Shown: positions 25,301-35,928, counted from the first letter of the stretch. The stretch: DNA of 64,000 nt from Spirodela intermedia (GCA_902729315.2 LR746267.1:315001-379000); one strand, 5' to 3'. The notes: generated by a model from the sequence alone, not told the origin. Translations and numbers: made by a program.

Positions 25301-26788
25301 CAGTTCTTGCACAACTGGATGAGCAGTAAGATTGATGGGAGAGAGAGAAGAAGAGAGAGCTTTCTGTCACCTCTGATCTGATTGACGGATCATTTCACTC
25401 TCTATCCCCCCCACTTCTCTCTCTCTCTCTCTCTCTTCCGCGTGGAGCCGCGGACAACTATAGAGACCAACAGCTCCGACGAGTCGCCTGCAATACCTAT
25501 GCTGCCTTGGTTCCTGGTGTACTTGCTCTCCCCGCCGGACCGCACTCATTGTCTTTTGCTCTGGAAGTTAATAGAAAGGGAGAAACGATCCCCGCGCTCC
25601 ATGGACTGCACGTGCCCACACGCTGCCACCCATGGATACAATGTATATAAAAAAGACGTATATATATATATATGTGTGTGTATGTATGTATGGAGGGAGA
25701 GAGAGAGGTGGCATCAGCTCACGGGAGAGTCTGAACAGCAGGGAAGAGGTCGAAGAGTAGGGATTGGGGAAGGAGTGGGGTGGGCGCTATTCTTCTGATT
25801 CTGAGCACTGCAAGCACGGGAAGTGATCCCCCCACCCTCTCCCTCCTTGCTCTGTCCCGGTAACGTGACTCCATGTGGGCTAGGGCAGACCCTTTCTGCC
25901 TTTGGTCTTAAATTAACTGTTTGCTAGAAAGGAAGAGGCCATGGATTCTCAAGGGGGTGGAAAAAGCTGGGAGGAAGAAGACGGAGATGGGGAGTAGCAA
26001 GCACGATATTCTTTGCAGTCGTTTGAACCACTGCCGAGTAGGGTGCTCCCAGGTTTACACCCTTTCGTTAGGAGAGAGAGAGAGAGAGAGAAACCCGCGT
26101 GATAATTCATCTCTAGACATGTTATTCAAGACCGCCCAGCCCTAGCCCTTTGTTGCAACACGAACCCTACCCGACGATAAGTCACTATAGCCTTCATTCT
26201 AGTCATCTACGTTGTCATCAGCATCCACTGGTCCTTCGCTATTATGGAACTAGGGTTCCTATCATATCCACAGCTATTCTTGGAGAAAAATGGAACTCAG
26301 TCAAAGTCTTCATTGATTACAGCACCTCTTGAGCTTTCGCCAGTGCCCTTTGTCTGCAGACAAAGCTGCACGGGCAACTCTACTTGAATCTCTGAATCTT
26401 GCTACTAATACATCTGGGCACCTAGCCTACAAGAGGCTCGATGCGTTTCCTTGCGATGGTAAGCGCTGGTTTAGTAAACAAATCATCTAATCTCCTCGGT
26501 ATTTATACCAAATAATCAAAAGTAGACCTATAGTTTCCCTCCGAATCTGGCAATATCCGTGTGAGGACAAGTTTGCGGCTGTCCTAAGCACGGACAAAGA
26601 TCTCTTGCATGAACCCTATCTTGACTGGGACAGACCCATGAACCCTGGAGGAACCGCACAGCACCGAGAGCCTGGTCCCACATGTTGACCACAACACTTT
26701 GAATGCAACAGTGGTCAACCTCATAGGGTGACCCTCTACCGTGCGTGGCTTCGTGTTGGGTCACATTGTCCGTTGTGTGTGAGGAAGC

Positions 26789-26790
<2 letters not shown>

Positions 26791-26840
<50 letters not shown>

Positions 26841-26905
26841 AGATATATATATATATATATATCCAAACATACGAAGAGAGGGAGAGAGAGAGAGGGAGCT
26901 TAGGG
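26791..26905. repeat. Compound (CT)n-(AT)n-(GA)n tract
   Basis: (CT)n covers 26791-26837, (AT)n 26842-26862, and an imperfect GA tract 26873-26898. The outer arms are complementary and could pair. Confidence 0.85.
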
Positions 26906-29044
26906 CAGACATGACTTGGAAAAGGATGTCTTTTGGCGTCACTCTGTTGTTTGTGGATCTCCATTGAGGTCGGAGGGGGCACAGATAGGCGTCATGTTTA
27001 CTACCCACTGCATGTAATAGTTGAAAGGACGAGCTGCAGAGACGTGAAGTCCGGTGTGGGGCACAGAAGTTAGTCAGTGAGTCCAACATTATGTTGCCTA
27101 CGCTATGAGGAATACATTCAACCAGTACACTAGCTTCGTAGGGAGAGAGATTTTTCCTCAAATGGGTAGAATTTTTTTTTCTCGAAATGGATCTCAAAAT
27201 ATTTAATCCCCAAAATCCAACTCTTTTCCACATAAATTCTTGCACACCACCATGAATACAAAAATTTTAATTTTTATATATATTTTTCAACGAAATATTT
27301 TTAAATGATAATTTTGGTTAATTTTTAAATGGCTACATAAATCACTTATATGAATAAAAAAACTAAACGAATTCGAAATTTCATAACTATAAAAGTCAGA
27401 ATAATAAGAAATTACGCAACATACCAAAATATTCTAATAAATTATGTATCAACACGAAAAAAAAGGGATTAATGGGTTATTTCTTATGCATTTATTTTAT
27501 TATAATCGATGATAATAACGACTATTTAACGCTATCATGTTCGTCATTATTATTGCATGCATCTCTAACGACGCCTGTGGAGAAATTCACTTTACGTAAT
27601 TTTTCTTATTAACTCATAAAAATCACCCCCTATGGGGGGCTGAATTAATGTGAAAAAATATTTCTCCCACTAGTCATCACGTGATGGAGGAGGTTCTAAC
27701 GTTCAAAAATATGGCGTCAAATCTCGTCGCATGGGCCAGCTGACCGTCCGACCCGGTCGCGAGGTGAACGAAAGGATGAGCGACGACCGGATCAGAGGGA
27801 CTGCTCATCGCCACGTGGGAACGGTCAGCGTCTGTCAAATCCAACGGGCCTCGATCAGTGGGCCCCAGACGCTCGCTACTTTTTACAGAGGTGGCAGTGG
27901 CGGCCATATTTTGGGAAGACATGACTATCATAAAAGAGGCCTATTTATGTCTCTAACCTAGGTCCTACTAATGGGCCGGGCCGTATGGACGCCTCCCATG
28001 GGCCCGAAATTCCGGGGCCCGCTGACTAAGTGACAATTTCTTGTGGGGCCCACTTCTGTTTTATGGGCCTATCAATGGGCCTGTATCTTCGCCCATGATT
28101 GTTTTTTAGATGTACATTTTTCGAGGAAAAATAAGAAAAATATGTCCTCCAAACTCCTCCACACGAAATTCATTTTTATATTTTATTAATTATTTCCCAT
28201 TGAGGGCGTCTCACTAAGTATCTAAGCTATATATAAGATATTTATATATATATGTAACTTATTAATTCCGTGGATTTCTACTAATTGGGTCCTTGTGAGC
28301 AAGATTAGACATGAGCCCATTAAGCTAGCTGGCCAATAACCTAATTAAAAAAACCATGATATTTTCATAGATCGTGAATAATAAATTCGTACACATTTTT
28401 TCTTTTTTTCCCTATTTTTGAACTTACGCAAGTGGGCCTAGCCCCGGCTTTAGGAAATTTCCTGCCAAGGCCCGAACTCTGATAAGCAGGCCCATTTACT
28501 TCAAAGAGTGTCAACGGGCCGGTCCCGGGCTGGGCCCGTTGACACTCTCTATTGCCCCATCCATGACGAGAATGCCGGGCTTGGGGCCTAGTTTTATGTC
28601 TAAACCTCATTCCAGAAGCCTGGCCCGGGCCAGGCGGGCCGGCACCCCGGGTTTTCACAACCCCCCCCCCCCCGCTCTCTCTCTATTCACAGTTACTTCA
28701 ACCTGGGTCGGCTCCCAGGAGAGGACTTGAAAGTCAACGGTTCTATTTCCATAAATGATCCGGAATTATGTCAGAAGATCTTCAACCACGTTCCCAATCA
28801 AAAGATCAAGGAAATATCAATCAGACAAGATCTGGATGGAGATCCGGGTAATAATATATTTTCAAGAAATAATCCGAAATAATCATCCAAGATCAAATGG
28901 AAAATATCATCTCAAGATGAACTGTTCTTCAGATTTCAAGGTACCCACCTCCAGATAAACCCAGATCACTGATAAAAAACCCGAGCTTTGACCATGGAGA
29001 GGATCTTCAAGAATCTGAAATCTTTTGGGTCACCCTATTTGGGG
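26901..29044. other. Intergenic region with AT-rich core and two GGGCC-rich patches
   Basis: 27240-27670 is very AT-rich. Patches rich in GGGCC/GGCCC follow at 27830-28080 and 28430-28640, the second with a perfect inverted repeat and a 13-base C run (28661-28673) next to CT repeats. No coding sequence is recognised. The region lies past the 3' end of the truncated PPR gene. Confidence 0.5.
28505..28548. repeat. Perfect 16-bp inverted repeat, 12-bp GC-rich loop
   Basis: AGAGTGTCAACGGGCC (28505-28520) is exactly complementary to 28533-28548. The loop contains CCCGGG. Each arm carries a TTGAC W-box core and a GGGCC motif. Confidence 0.9.
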
Positions 29045-30736
29045 TCAACCCGGCTGCCTACATGGCGGACCAAGAAAGCCCGAGCGGACGTAGAGGTTGA
29101 TCATGGAGGAGTAGTGCTCTTGCCTTGGGACGACAGAGTATAACCTGGTCATGTTGTCAAAGATCCACTGACCCTCGGTCAAAAGCCCAACCCGGCAGCA
29201 AGCCGAGAGGGCGGCAGATATCGCCACGTGGTCGGGAGTCAACCCTCGGCGGGCCATGGCCTTGAAGAGAGCCAGCGCCCTGAGTCCCTCCCCCTGCCTC
29301 CCGAAGCCACTGATCATTGAAGTGTAGGAGACTTCGTCCTTTGACTCCATTGACTGGAAGAGCTTCCACGCCTCCGAGACCCTCCCGGACTTGCAGTACA
29401 TGAAGAGCAGAGCATTCCACAGGGGGAGGCAGCTGCAAGACGCCTGCTTTGTGATGTAACAGTGGAGCTCCCTCCCATGGCGGATGTCCCCTATGCGGCC
29501 GTAGAGGGGAAGAAGGGCCATGATCGCCGCCTGGGTCGGCCCGCCTGCCGATCGGGCCATCGCCCGGAACAGAGACGAGGCCTCTCCCGGCCGATCGGTG
29601 CGGGCGTTGCCTGCAATTATGCAGCTCCAGGCGACCGAACTTCTGTTATTGGAGTTCTTGAACAGGATCTCCGCAGAGCGGATCCGATCGCACCTGGAAT
29701 ACATGGTGATCAGAGAATTTGTGACTGGTTCTTGGTGGTCGAAGATGCTGCGGACGGCCGAGCCGTGAATCTCCTTCCCCAGTTTCAGGCATCCGAGCTT
29801 TGAGCAGGTGATGAGGGCGATGACGATGGTGACGGCATCCGGGGGGGACCCCATCTTCTTCATCTGGGAGATCAATTGCAGAGCTCCTCCATGGTTGCCC
29901 ATCTGCAGGTTGCCCCCGATGATGGTGTTCCAGGTGACTGTGTTCAAGGCGACCTCCCCCCTCATCTTCTCCAGGAACCTGCGAGCGTCCTCCCACATTC
30001 CCATGGAGACGAACCCTGAAATCATGGCGTTCCAAGAGACGACGTCTCTCTCCGGCATTCCCCCGAACAGCTTCTCGGCGGCGGCGATGTCGCCGCATTT
30101 GGCGTAGACGGAGACCAGAGCGTTGCGCAGGAAGAGGTCGCCGGCGTCGAGCCCAGTCTTCTCCATCCTCGCTTGAAGCATCCTGGCATGGCGGAGGCCC
30201 AGGGTGTCGCCGCAGGCCTTGAGAACGGAGGAGCAGGTGAAGCCGTCAATGGCGACGCCCTTCTCCGCTGCGGCTCGGTAGAGCAGCAGCGCCCGCAGGG
30301 GAAACCCGGCTCTGACATGGCCGGAGATGAGGATGTTCCAGGGGAGGCAGTCCATGGAGGTGGAGCTTTCGGCCATGGCCTGAGCTTCGTCTAGCTCGCC
30401 GCAGCCGGCGTAGAAGGCGACCAGCCTGGAGACCAGAGGTTGGCGGCGGTGGAAACCCAAGGAAATGAGGTGGGCATGGAGTTGCAGGCCCTGGGGGACT
30501 GCTCTGAGCTTCGTGGAGGTGGCGAGGAGGGAGGAGATGGGGTGTAGGAAGACGATGGCCGCCGGGGAGAGGCGGCGGAGGGAGGAGTAGACGAGGAAGG
30601 CGGCGGAAATCTCGCCATCGCCGGCGAGCTTCCTGACGGAGCTGAGGAGAGAAGAGAGAGACGGCACCGCCGGAGACGACGGCCATGAACTTGCGAGGAG
30701 CTGAGGATTTCTCGGTGACAATGGAGGAGAGAACAT
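29045..30736 (-). CDS. Pentatricopeptide repeat protein (PLS-type, At1g71490-like), C terminus missing
   Basis: This intronless frame encodes 563 aa from the first ATG at 30736. The longer open frame upstream has no ATG. Repeats carry plant PPR signatures such as NALVSVYAKCGD, DVVSWNAMISGF, TVTWNTIIGG, NSLITMYSRC and SYTSMISGFGRQG. PLS-class PPR proteins bind organelle RNA, and members with E/DYW tails act in C-to-U editing. The N terminus is Ser/Pro/Leu-rich and could be a transit peptide. The frame stops after HYSSMINLYVRSGFL plus about eight unrelated residues. The usual final repeats and E-type motifs of related proteins, on the order of 80-100 residues, are absent, and no matching segment was found downstream. 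It may be a truncated gene, a pseudogene or an unrecognised 3' exon. It lies head-to-head with the bZIP gene. Confidence 0.8.
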   Translation of the reverse strand: MFSPPLSPRNPQLLASSWPSSPAVPSLSSLLSSVRKLAGDGEISAAFLVYSSLRRLSPAAIVFLHPISSLLATSTKLRAVPQGLQLHAHLISLGFHRRQPLVSRLVAFYAGCGELDEAQAMAESSTSMDCLPWNILISGHVRAGFPLRALLLYRAAAEKGVAIDGFTCSSVLKACGDTLGLRHARMLQARMEKTGLDAGDLFLRNALVSVYAKCGDIAAAEKLFGGMPERDVVSWNAMISGFVSMGMWEDARRFLEKMRGEVALNTVTWNTIIGGNLQMGNHGGALQLISQMKKMGSPPDAVTIVIALITCSKLGCLKLGKEIHGSAVRSIFDHQEPVTNSLITMYSRCDRIRSAEILFKNSNNRSSVAWSCIIAGNARTDRPGEASSLFRAMARSAGGPTQAAIMALLPLYGRIGDIRHGRELHCYITKQASCSCLPLWNALLFMYCKSGRVSEAWKLFQSMESKDEVSYTSMISGFGRQGEGLRALALFKAMARRGLTPDHVAISAALSACCRVGLLTEGQWIFDNMTRLYSVVPRQEHYSSMINLYVRSGFLGPPCRQPG

Positions 30737-31477
30737 CAAAGGCCGTGGCTTCTTCGGCGGCCGCCCCTCATTTCTCCGATAGAACAGCAGAGAACCAGAG
30801 GAGGACCTTCCCCTCTCTCTCCCTTTCACTCTCTCTCTCTATCTCTCTCTTTCCAGCCAAATCGGGACATTATTAACACAGAGGAACACCTGTGTGCATT
30901 CTCAGGCGCCGGGACAAAGAAGACGGCAAGAAATCACCCAGGAGGAAGATCTCCATATCGCCATTAAATCTGAAAACTACCCGCTTCAAGATCCTGCCTT
31001 CCCTCTCCTCCGCCACGCTGAGCGATTAGGGTAAAAAGGAGGGGGATATCACCGGCTCGGGGGAGGCCGTGAACTCTCCCCCACGTCGTGATTTCCTCCT
31101 CTGAAAGACCAGATTTAAGTACCAGTTAATGACAACGAGCCAAAATCCTGCACCTTCTCCCTCCCCATGTCTTCTTCTACCTTAAAACCACTACAGGGCA
31201 CCCCCCCCTCCTCATCTTCTCTCTCTCTCTCTCTAGAATTGGGGTTCAGTGAGACGGGTTCGGTAGCTCTGGTCTGCATCGTCTTCCATGGCGGGGGATT
31301 AGGTTTTCTGAGCTCCTCCATAGCTGCTGCAGACCCGGCAGTGAAGAACGAGGAAGGCTCGAGCTTGAGCTCGCGGGGAGGAGTTGACCGAGAACCTACC
31401 AGAGAAGATGGAAATCACTCATCCCTGATCCTCACTCATCTTTGCTCGATCTGCCCAGGTCGAAGATCACGGCGGAG
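30737..31477. promoter_or_regulatory. Shared divergent promoter region, PPR (-) and FD-like bZIP (+)
   Basis: The two ATGs are about 740 bp apart and point away from each other. CT runs lie at about 30826-30852 and 31219-31235. A six-codon upstream ORF (ATG 31408, TGA 31426-31428) precedes the bZIP start if the leader includes it. No clear TATA box was found for either gene. Confidence 0.5.
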
Positions 31478-32211
31478 ATGCCGCCCCCGCCGGCGGCGCC
31501 GCCCGGGGAGGACCCTCCTCCGTGGGCGGCGCCGCCGGAGTTCTTCCCCTTCGACGGGGAACGAGGAGGAGGCTCCTTCCCTCCTCGCATGGAGTTGAAG
31601 CCGGAGGGAGTCTTCATGGACGAGGCGGCGTTTGGCCCAGTAGGGTTTTGCTTGCCGGATCACCTCCCGCTGCTCCAAGGCCCCCTTCTCGGAGATCTCC
31701 GAGATGGGTTCTTCCGGCGGGAGGAGGCGCCGATGGCCCCATGGGGAACCTTCCCTCCGCAGCCGCCGCCGCCGGGGGACGCCACCGTCGGGAGGGGCTC
31801 CGCCAGAAAGGCCAAGAGGATGATCAAGAACAGGGAGTCCGCGGCGAGATCTAGAGCGAGAAAGCAGGTACTCTTACTCTGTCTCTCTCTTCATATGGGT
31901 GATGTATGAGAGAGAAATTTTGGGATTTTGTAGGCTTACACCACCCAGCTTGAGGATGAGATCAAGCGTTTGAAGGAACGGAATTTAGAGCTCAAGGAGA
32001 ACCTGGTAATCAATCTTCACCCCGCTGTCTCCAGCCCTCCTTTTCTTCTCTCTCTCTCTCTCATCTGGGTTTTCTATGGCTTTGGAACTGCTTCTCAGAA
32101 AAACCCTGATTTGATACTTGTCAGCTCCTGCTGAAGATACCAGACGAGGACCTCGCGCCACCACCGCCGCCGGAGAAGAAGCCTCAGCGGAGCTCTTCGG
32201 TGGGATTCTGA
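31478..32211 (+). CDS. FD-like: Group A bZIP transcription factor, FD-like
   Basis: Exons 31478-31867, 31934-32005 and 32125-32211 total 549 nt and encode 182 aa. I chose ATG 31478; the longer frame has only a TTG upstream. The N-terminal half is Pro/Gly/Phe-rich. The basic region KRMIKNRESAARSRARKQ has the invariant N-x7-R, followed by a short leucine zipper (AYTTQLEDEIKRLKERN). The small size, short zipper and C-terminal PQRSSSVGF match FD, the nuclear bZIP that joins FT and 14-3-3 proteins to activate floral identity genes at ACGT-core sites. In typical FD proteins the tail ends RxxS/T-A-P-F; here A-P is replaced by V-G. An ABI5-type group A factor is less likely because its N-terminal conserved blocks are absent. 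LEAFY lies about 4.5 kb to the right. Confidence 0.82.
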
Positions 32212-33089
32212 TCTCCCATGGCGCCGTCGTCCTGTTCTGACTGACCAACTCAATGCCCATTCGAATGCAGTTCCGCATCTCTGCCATCATCATCTCGAAG
32301 TTGTTAGCTCAGCTTGCGTTGACTCTCTCTCTCTCTCTTGTCCAAGTTGCTTGCACCCTGGGCACCTGATTCTTCTCGTTACTGTCCTCCTCGTTGTATC
32401 CCCTCAGTTCAACAACAGACGATCTCCATGAGAGAGGGAGATGACGAGTCAGAGGAAGAGTTTCTATCCACGGATGAGAGAAAGAGAGAGAGAGAGAGAG
32501 ATAGGCTCATCGCATGATTCACGTGTCAAGTAATCTTCTTGTCTGAAAAGGAACAGAACCAAAATTAGCAAGAAAAAAGCGTGCATAAGCACATTTTTAG
32601 GCTTCAAGACGATCCGAGATAGCAAGCCGCACGAGCTAATAATACTATTTTAGGTAAGCTAAGATACGGCTTTCACCTGGATCAGGCACAGCGTTGACTC
32701 TGACAAATTGTCGAATTCTTCATTATTTTTTTATAATCATGCTCCGGTCGCTTGGGAGTGAGAAAACCTAAGCATATTCAGAAACCAAGAACACATAGTA
32801 AACAGGGTGCCTCAAACACAGCACAATTTAATTTTATTAAAAAATATATATACAAAATAAACACCCATTGACATCTGTTGCGCAAGATCCAGGAACATCG
32901 ATATCATCTTGCATGTATAGATTAATGTATTCAGATAGCTATCTCAGATTGATGATTCTTCCAGCGGCATTCCTAATAAAACGTTTTTTTTTATTAAAAA
33001 AAAAGGGATATTCAGACGGATTCAGAGCAAGATAATGGGAAGAAATCAAAGCTAGATTAGGCAGAAAAGAAAGCGCCCCTACCGATCCA
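32212..33089. other. Convergent intergenic region between bZIP and STIPL genes
   Basis: This is the 3' flank of both genes. It has short CT (about 32320) and GA (about 32485) tracts and an AT-rich centre (32690-33000). No gene is seen. Confidence 0.6.
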
Positions 33090-35705
33090 TCATCGCCGTG
33101 ATGAACTGTGATGAATCTCCAGCAGCTGATGGAGAGAGACAGGGCGCCAGCCATCGGGCCTTTGTGCAAATAATACTTGATTTAGAGCATCGATGGCCAT
33201 GCTCACATTGCCGAATGCGTAGACGGGAAGGCCGTTGTACATTCTACCCACTTTAGGCACGAACATCAGCCCATTCTCCACGGCGAATGCCTCGATATGT
33301 TCTTTCAAGCTTGTCTGAGGTGCAGTGCCAGTGGGATCAACATGAACACCATTTCCTAAAACGGCAGACATATGCTGATAAGATGCATTAGCTGACGCCT
33401 GCCGCTGAGCTTCAAACTGGCGTTTTTCTGTGACCCTCAGGTAGCTCACATTCTCCCTGGCGCCAGGCTGAACCACTTCCATGCCCTCCACTGCCTGATT
33501 CATCATGTCCAGCCCTCTGTTGAGCTGCTGTCTGATCCTCTCATTTGCGAGCAATTCCTGAGGAAAGAGGCCCTTCCAGCCTAGAAACCATTCTGTCACC
33601 TCACTGAAGTTGGGATTTGAGCACAGCCAGATGTATAAAGCTTGAAGCCACTTGGTGAAGAACTCTGCCTCCAGCAATGGCGCCATATAATCTATTGGGA
33701 TAACACATGCCCATCTCATGACCCATTCGAATTGGTCCAGCTTCTGGTTTGCGGGGTTGACTTCGAACCCATTCAATGCTTCCATCAACTTTGGAATGAT
33801 GCGCTCGCATATCAGGCGGTTCCAGCTACCAGCATCAAACACATCTTTCCAAGGAGAGAGTATGGCAAAGGCAGAAGCATCACTTGCATGCCAAGCTCCA
33901 AGAACATTTCCTAACTTGGCAGTTATCGTTGAGTAAAGAACCTCCAGCTTCTGCCCAAGCAATGGCAACCATGGGTGCACCCAAACGTGAATTGGGACAG
34001 TCTCTCGACAGGGATCCCATGACTCTACCGCAACAGTAAGTTTAGGCATAACCACGTGATCTAGAATTGAATGAAGGACAGGGGGAGGCAGCAGCTCTTC
34101 CCATGACTCCAGGAATCGAAGCATTGGCTCTGGATCCCTCGCATGCCATGTATTAGTCCCTGCAATCCTCACTGCGGGCAAGATAACCTCGCCAACAAGC
34201 TGAGTATATGGTGCAGAAGTCAACATAGTATCTGAGTAATCATACGGTCGATCTCCATCCAATAGATCCTTCAATGAGGACATAAGCTTCAAACCATGCA
34301 AGGGATTCTGAAGTGGCTCCCATCCCTGGAACACTCGGATCAGAAGGGGATATGCGATGGAACAGGCGATGCATGCCACATTGCACAACTTGTACTCCTC
34401 GGGGTATCTCTCCTTCATGCTGTTGAAGGTGTTCATGAGTGAATCCAGTGTCAGAGATCCCGAGGTGCTCTCCTCCCCCAGCGTGTCCAAGACACCCAGA
34501 ATGGTTTCCATGATGCCAAGCTGTCTCTTCTGCCGGGCCTCCTCCTTCTGAAGCTTCTCCTTCTCCCGCTGCAGGCTGACCACGCTCTCTCTCTCTCGCC
34601 TTAGCTCTCCGTCAATCTTCTGTATGTCAACCTCCGACAAATCCACAATCAATCTTATATTGTACTGGAGCTCTGGCATAGGCAGGTTTTCCTCTCTTGC
34701 CTTCTCCTCAGCGTTCAAGTTCTCTAGGTTGGTCAAAACGCGAACCTGTGGCCCCCTCATGTCAAGCACTTTCTGGACGACATCCAGCCCCTGCTCCTGC
34801 TTCTTAACCAGCAGCTCCTCAGCCGTCATGTACTCTCTCGGCTTCTTAGCCTGCTTCTGCTTCGACCACAGTTTCTCCTTTGGTCGGGCGGCAAGAACAG
34901 CTCCCGGCTTCTCCTCTGGAACCTCATCAAGAGCCGGAAGCTTCGCCTCTTTGTAGTCGTTGAAGCCCATTCCCATATTCTTTGGACGGAGCTTCACTTC
35001 AATCGGCGCAGCTATACCCTGCTCGTTCTTCCCCAAACCCCCTCCCACCTTATATCCCATCTTCTCCATGAGCGCCAGCCCAATGCCCTTTGTGTGCTTC
35101 TCAAATTTGCCGAGCTCGACGGACGACCCTGACGCTGAAGCCCTCCTCCCGCCTTCCGGTTTCTTCGTGGTCCTGGATTTCTCCCTTTCCTTCTCCCTCC
35201 TCTGGGCCCCTTCTTTTATCTTCCTCCCGAAAGCCGTCGGCAGGAAATCCACCCCTTCCTCCTCCTCGCCGCCGGTATCCCGGCCATCTGCCTTAATCTT
35301 CTGCGAGGATCCCCCGGCGGCGAAACCTAGACCGAACCCTAATCCCTGACCAGCAGCACTCGGCTCGGTCACCGGCGCTACGGCAGCGCCTTCGCGCTCC
35401 TTTTCCTCAACGCGGCTTCGATCGATCTCCTGGTCGGGCATCACCGTGCCGGTGGAAACGAAGGAGACGGGCTTGGTGAAGTCGGTGCCGCCGCGGTCGT
35501 ATTTCCCGCGCTTCCGCCGCGAGGATCCACCGCCGTCAGAGTCCGAGGACGCAGACTCGGCAAAGGATCCATAGATGGCGTCCTCGCGCGTCTGCTGACG
35601 GCTCCTCTCCCTACGTTTGGTGTAGTAGAACTCCCCGTCAATCCACTGCCCCCCTTCGAAGTCGTTCTCCGTCCCGAACCTCTCCATTCCCTGGTACTCG
35701 TCCAT
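33090..35705 (-). CDS. STIPL1: Septin/tuftelin-interacting-protein-1-like (TFIP11/NTR1 homolog), G-patch protein
   Basis: This is a single open frame of 871 aa from ATG 35705 (MDEYQGMERFG). The 30 codons upstream stay open but do not resemble the family start. The TIP N-terminal block includes DFEGGQWIDGEFYY (residues 15-28). A Gly/Glu/Arg-rich linker follows, then a G-patch at about 201-246 (GIGLALMEKMGYKVGGGLGKNEQG), a coiled coil near 380-430, and a GCFC-type domain with LRFLESWEELLPP and WVHPWLPLLG. TFIP11/NTR1 proteins activate the PRP43-type helicase through the G-patch and drive spliceosome disassembly in the nucleus; in Arabidopsis STIPL1 affects clock transcripts. All blocks are present, so it should be functional. 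The lack of introns is normal for this plant family as far as I know. Confidence 0.93.
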   Translation of the reverse strand: MDEYQGMERFGTENDFEGGQWIDGEFYYTKRRERSRQQTREDAIYGSFAESASSDSDGGGSSRRKRGKYDRGGTDFTKPVSFVSTGTVMPDQEIDRSRVEEKEREGAAVAPVTEPSAAGQGLGFGLGFAAGGSSQKIKADGRDTGGEEEEGVDFLPTAFGRKIKEGAQRREKEREKSRTTKKPEGGRRASASGSSVELGKFEKHTKGIGLALMEKMGYKVGGGLGKNEQGIAAPIEVKLRPKNMGMGFNDYKEAKLPALDEVPEEKPGAVLAARPKEKLWSKQKQAKKPREYMTAEELLVKKQEQGLDVVQKVLDMRGPQVRVLTNLENLNAEEKAREENLPMPELQYNIRLIVDLSEVDIQKIDGELRRERESVVSLQREKEKLQKEEARQKRQLGIMETILGVLDTLGEESTSGSLTLDSLMNTFNSMKERYPEEYKLCNVACIACSIAYPLLIRVFQGWEPLQNPLHGLKLMSSLKDLLDGDRPYDYSDTMLTSAPYTQLVGEVILPAVRIAGTNTWHARDPEPMLRFLESWEELLPPPVLHSILDHVVMPKLTVAVESWDPCRETVPIHVWVHPWLPLLGQKLEVLYSTITAKLGNVLGAWHASDASAFAILSPWKDVFDAGSWNRLICERIIPKLMEALNGFEVNPANQKLDQFEWVMRWACVIPIDYMAPLLEAEFFTKWLQALYIWLCSNPNFSEVTEWFLGWKGLFPQELLANERIRQQLNRGLDMMNQAVEGMEVVQPGARENVSYLRVTEKRQFEAQRQASANASYQHMSAVLGNGVHVDPTGTAPQTSLKEHIEAFAVENGLMFVPKVGRMYNGLPVYAFGNVSMAIDALNQVLFAQRPDGWRPVSLHQLLEIHHSSSRR

Positions 35706-35928
35706 CCCGCCACCACAGCACCAGCGGAAAGAAACCCTAATCCCTCGATCCAAGCCAACGCCGACGAGATAGGCCGAGCAATCCCTCAGCAGCAAGAAAG
35801 AAGGGACCAGAAGAGAGAGAAAGAGAGAGAGGAGAGAGAGAGAGACAACCTTCTCGACCTTCTGGCCTCCAGATGCGACTGCGATACCATTAACCTTGGG
35901 GAGGAGAGCAGGATCTGAGACACGGCTG

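Larger units (their letters stand above)
18481..26900. other. Intergenic region rich in GA/CT tracts and small repeats; no gene seen
   Basis: This block has many 60-145-codon reading frames on both strands but none with a recognisable domain. It contains a diverged duplication (18850-18990), a CT/GA hairpin (19684-19755), a 19-base G run (20737-20755), (GA)n at 22283-22320, and a GT/AT tract at about 25655-25695. A CT-AT-GA arrangement lies at 26791-26905. Transcribed non-coding RNA cannot be excluded from sequence alone. Confidence 0.5.

Noticed and set aside
29462-30107. Plus-strand frames opposite the PPR gene
   Set aside because: They are shadows of the PPR coding sequence with no domain of their own.
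30737-30829. N-terminal extension of the PPR frame
   Set aside because: The frame is open but begins with GTG, not ATG. The first ATG is at 30736 and gives a plausible transit-peptide-like start.
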